Source: an uncultured Chloroflexota bacterium
GTDB taxonomy: Bacteria; Chloroflexota; Anaerolineae; Aggregatilineales; Phototrophicaceae
DNA: 14,809 nt
Reading direction: 5' to 3'
Assembly (NCBI GenBank): GCA_937927665.1
Contig: CALBRY010000065.1
Span: 1 to 14,809, forward strand
Part shown: piece by piece, positions 14,769 through 14,809 of the stretch
Layout: each line of letters opens with the position of its first letter
Numbering within the stretch: the stretch's first letter is position 1
The notes under the pieces: generated by a model
Seen by the model: the letters and a program-made list of their open reading frames with translations, nothing else
Database searches by the model: none
What the model was told of the DNA's origin: nothing
Position numbers and translations under genes: made by a program

Positions 14769-14809
14769 ATGGCGGACGTGACCTCTTACGAAGCTCCACT
14801 TCATCAAGC
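14769..14809 (+). CDS. Start of a gene truncated by the window end
   Basis: ATG 14769 follows AGGGGA (14761-14766) with 2 nt spacing. It opens a frame MADVTSYEAPLHQ that stays open to the last base. An in-frame GTG at 14778 is a second possible start with a better spacing (12 nt, rather long). Only 13 residues are visible, so the product cannot be named; the promoter-like pair upstream supports a real gene. Confidence 0.5.
   Translation, partial: MADVTSYEAPLHQ

Noticed and set aside
14248..14799. A 183-residue open frame on the minus strand covering the Trm112-like gene
   Set aside because: It lies antisense to a gene with a clear family signature and promoter, and its translation is basic and low in complexity with no recognisable domain.

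Overview
The window looks like a chromosomal piece of a Chloroflexota bacterium, most probably an Anaerolineae-type lineage. This is inferred from protein content, not from a marker gene: a large eukaryotic-like Ser/Thr kinase-ATPase-TPR protein beside a WD40 propeller, a DUF309 protein, a small metallo-beta-lactamase-fold protein and a c-type cytochrome operon. GTG and TTG starts are frequent (2062, 2826, 2935, 12140). Genes are densely packed. No rRNA, tRNA, CRISPR, transposase or phage gene was seen, so this reads as ordinary chromosome with lineage-specific genes.

Layout. (1) 64-1269 (+): a SLOG/LOG-like putative nucleotide-binding domain fused to four membrane helices, a plausible ligand-sensing membrane effector. 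(2) 1304-2826 (-): a two-gene unit, a concanavalin-like hypothetical protein and a pseudo-receiver-DUF309 protein, joined by a GTGA overlap. (3) 2935-4359 (+): an MBL-fold protein with an eroded metal site (TTG start), a small alpha/beta-barrel-like protein, and an FmdB-type protein with no cysteines that has its own promoter. (4) 4356-7793 (-): a 1145-residue kinase/AAA/TPR protein whose 3' end overlaps the FmdB gene tail to tail and contains that gene's terminator; divergent from it, a WD40 propeller protein (7973-8890, +). (5) 8946-9785 (-): a GNAT acetyltransferase.

(6) The most interesting part is a minus-strand operon read from 14200 down to 9867. First is a membrane-anchored two-heme cytochrome whose N-terminal half resembles NorC (nitric oxide reductase small subunit). 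Second is a 12-helix protein that keeps NorB-like landmarks but lacks the histidines that bind haem b, haem b3 and FeB. Third is a membrane-anchored di-haem cytochrome c peroxidase/MauG-type domain fused to a right-handed parallel beta-helix. Together they suggest an uncharacterised envelope electron-transfer complex built on a non-catalytic NOR scaffold, carrying up to four c-haems and a beta-helix that faces outward.

(7) 14324-14572 (+): a Trm112/UPF0434-like small protein that kept two of four zinc cysteines, divergent from the operon and sharing an overlapping promoter region with it. A 20-bp palindrome and a likely promoter follow, then the first codons of a gene cut by the window end.

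A recurrent theme is loss of metal ligands in otherwise recognisable folds: the MBL protein, the FmdB protein, the Trm112-like protein and the NorB-like protein.
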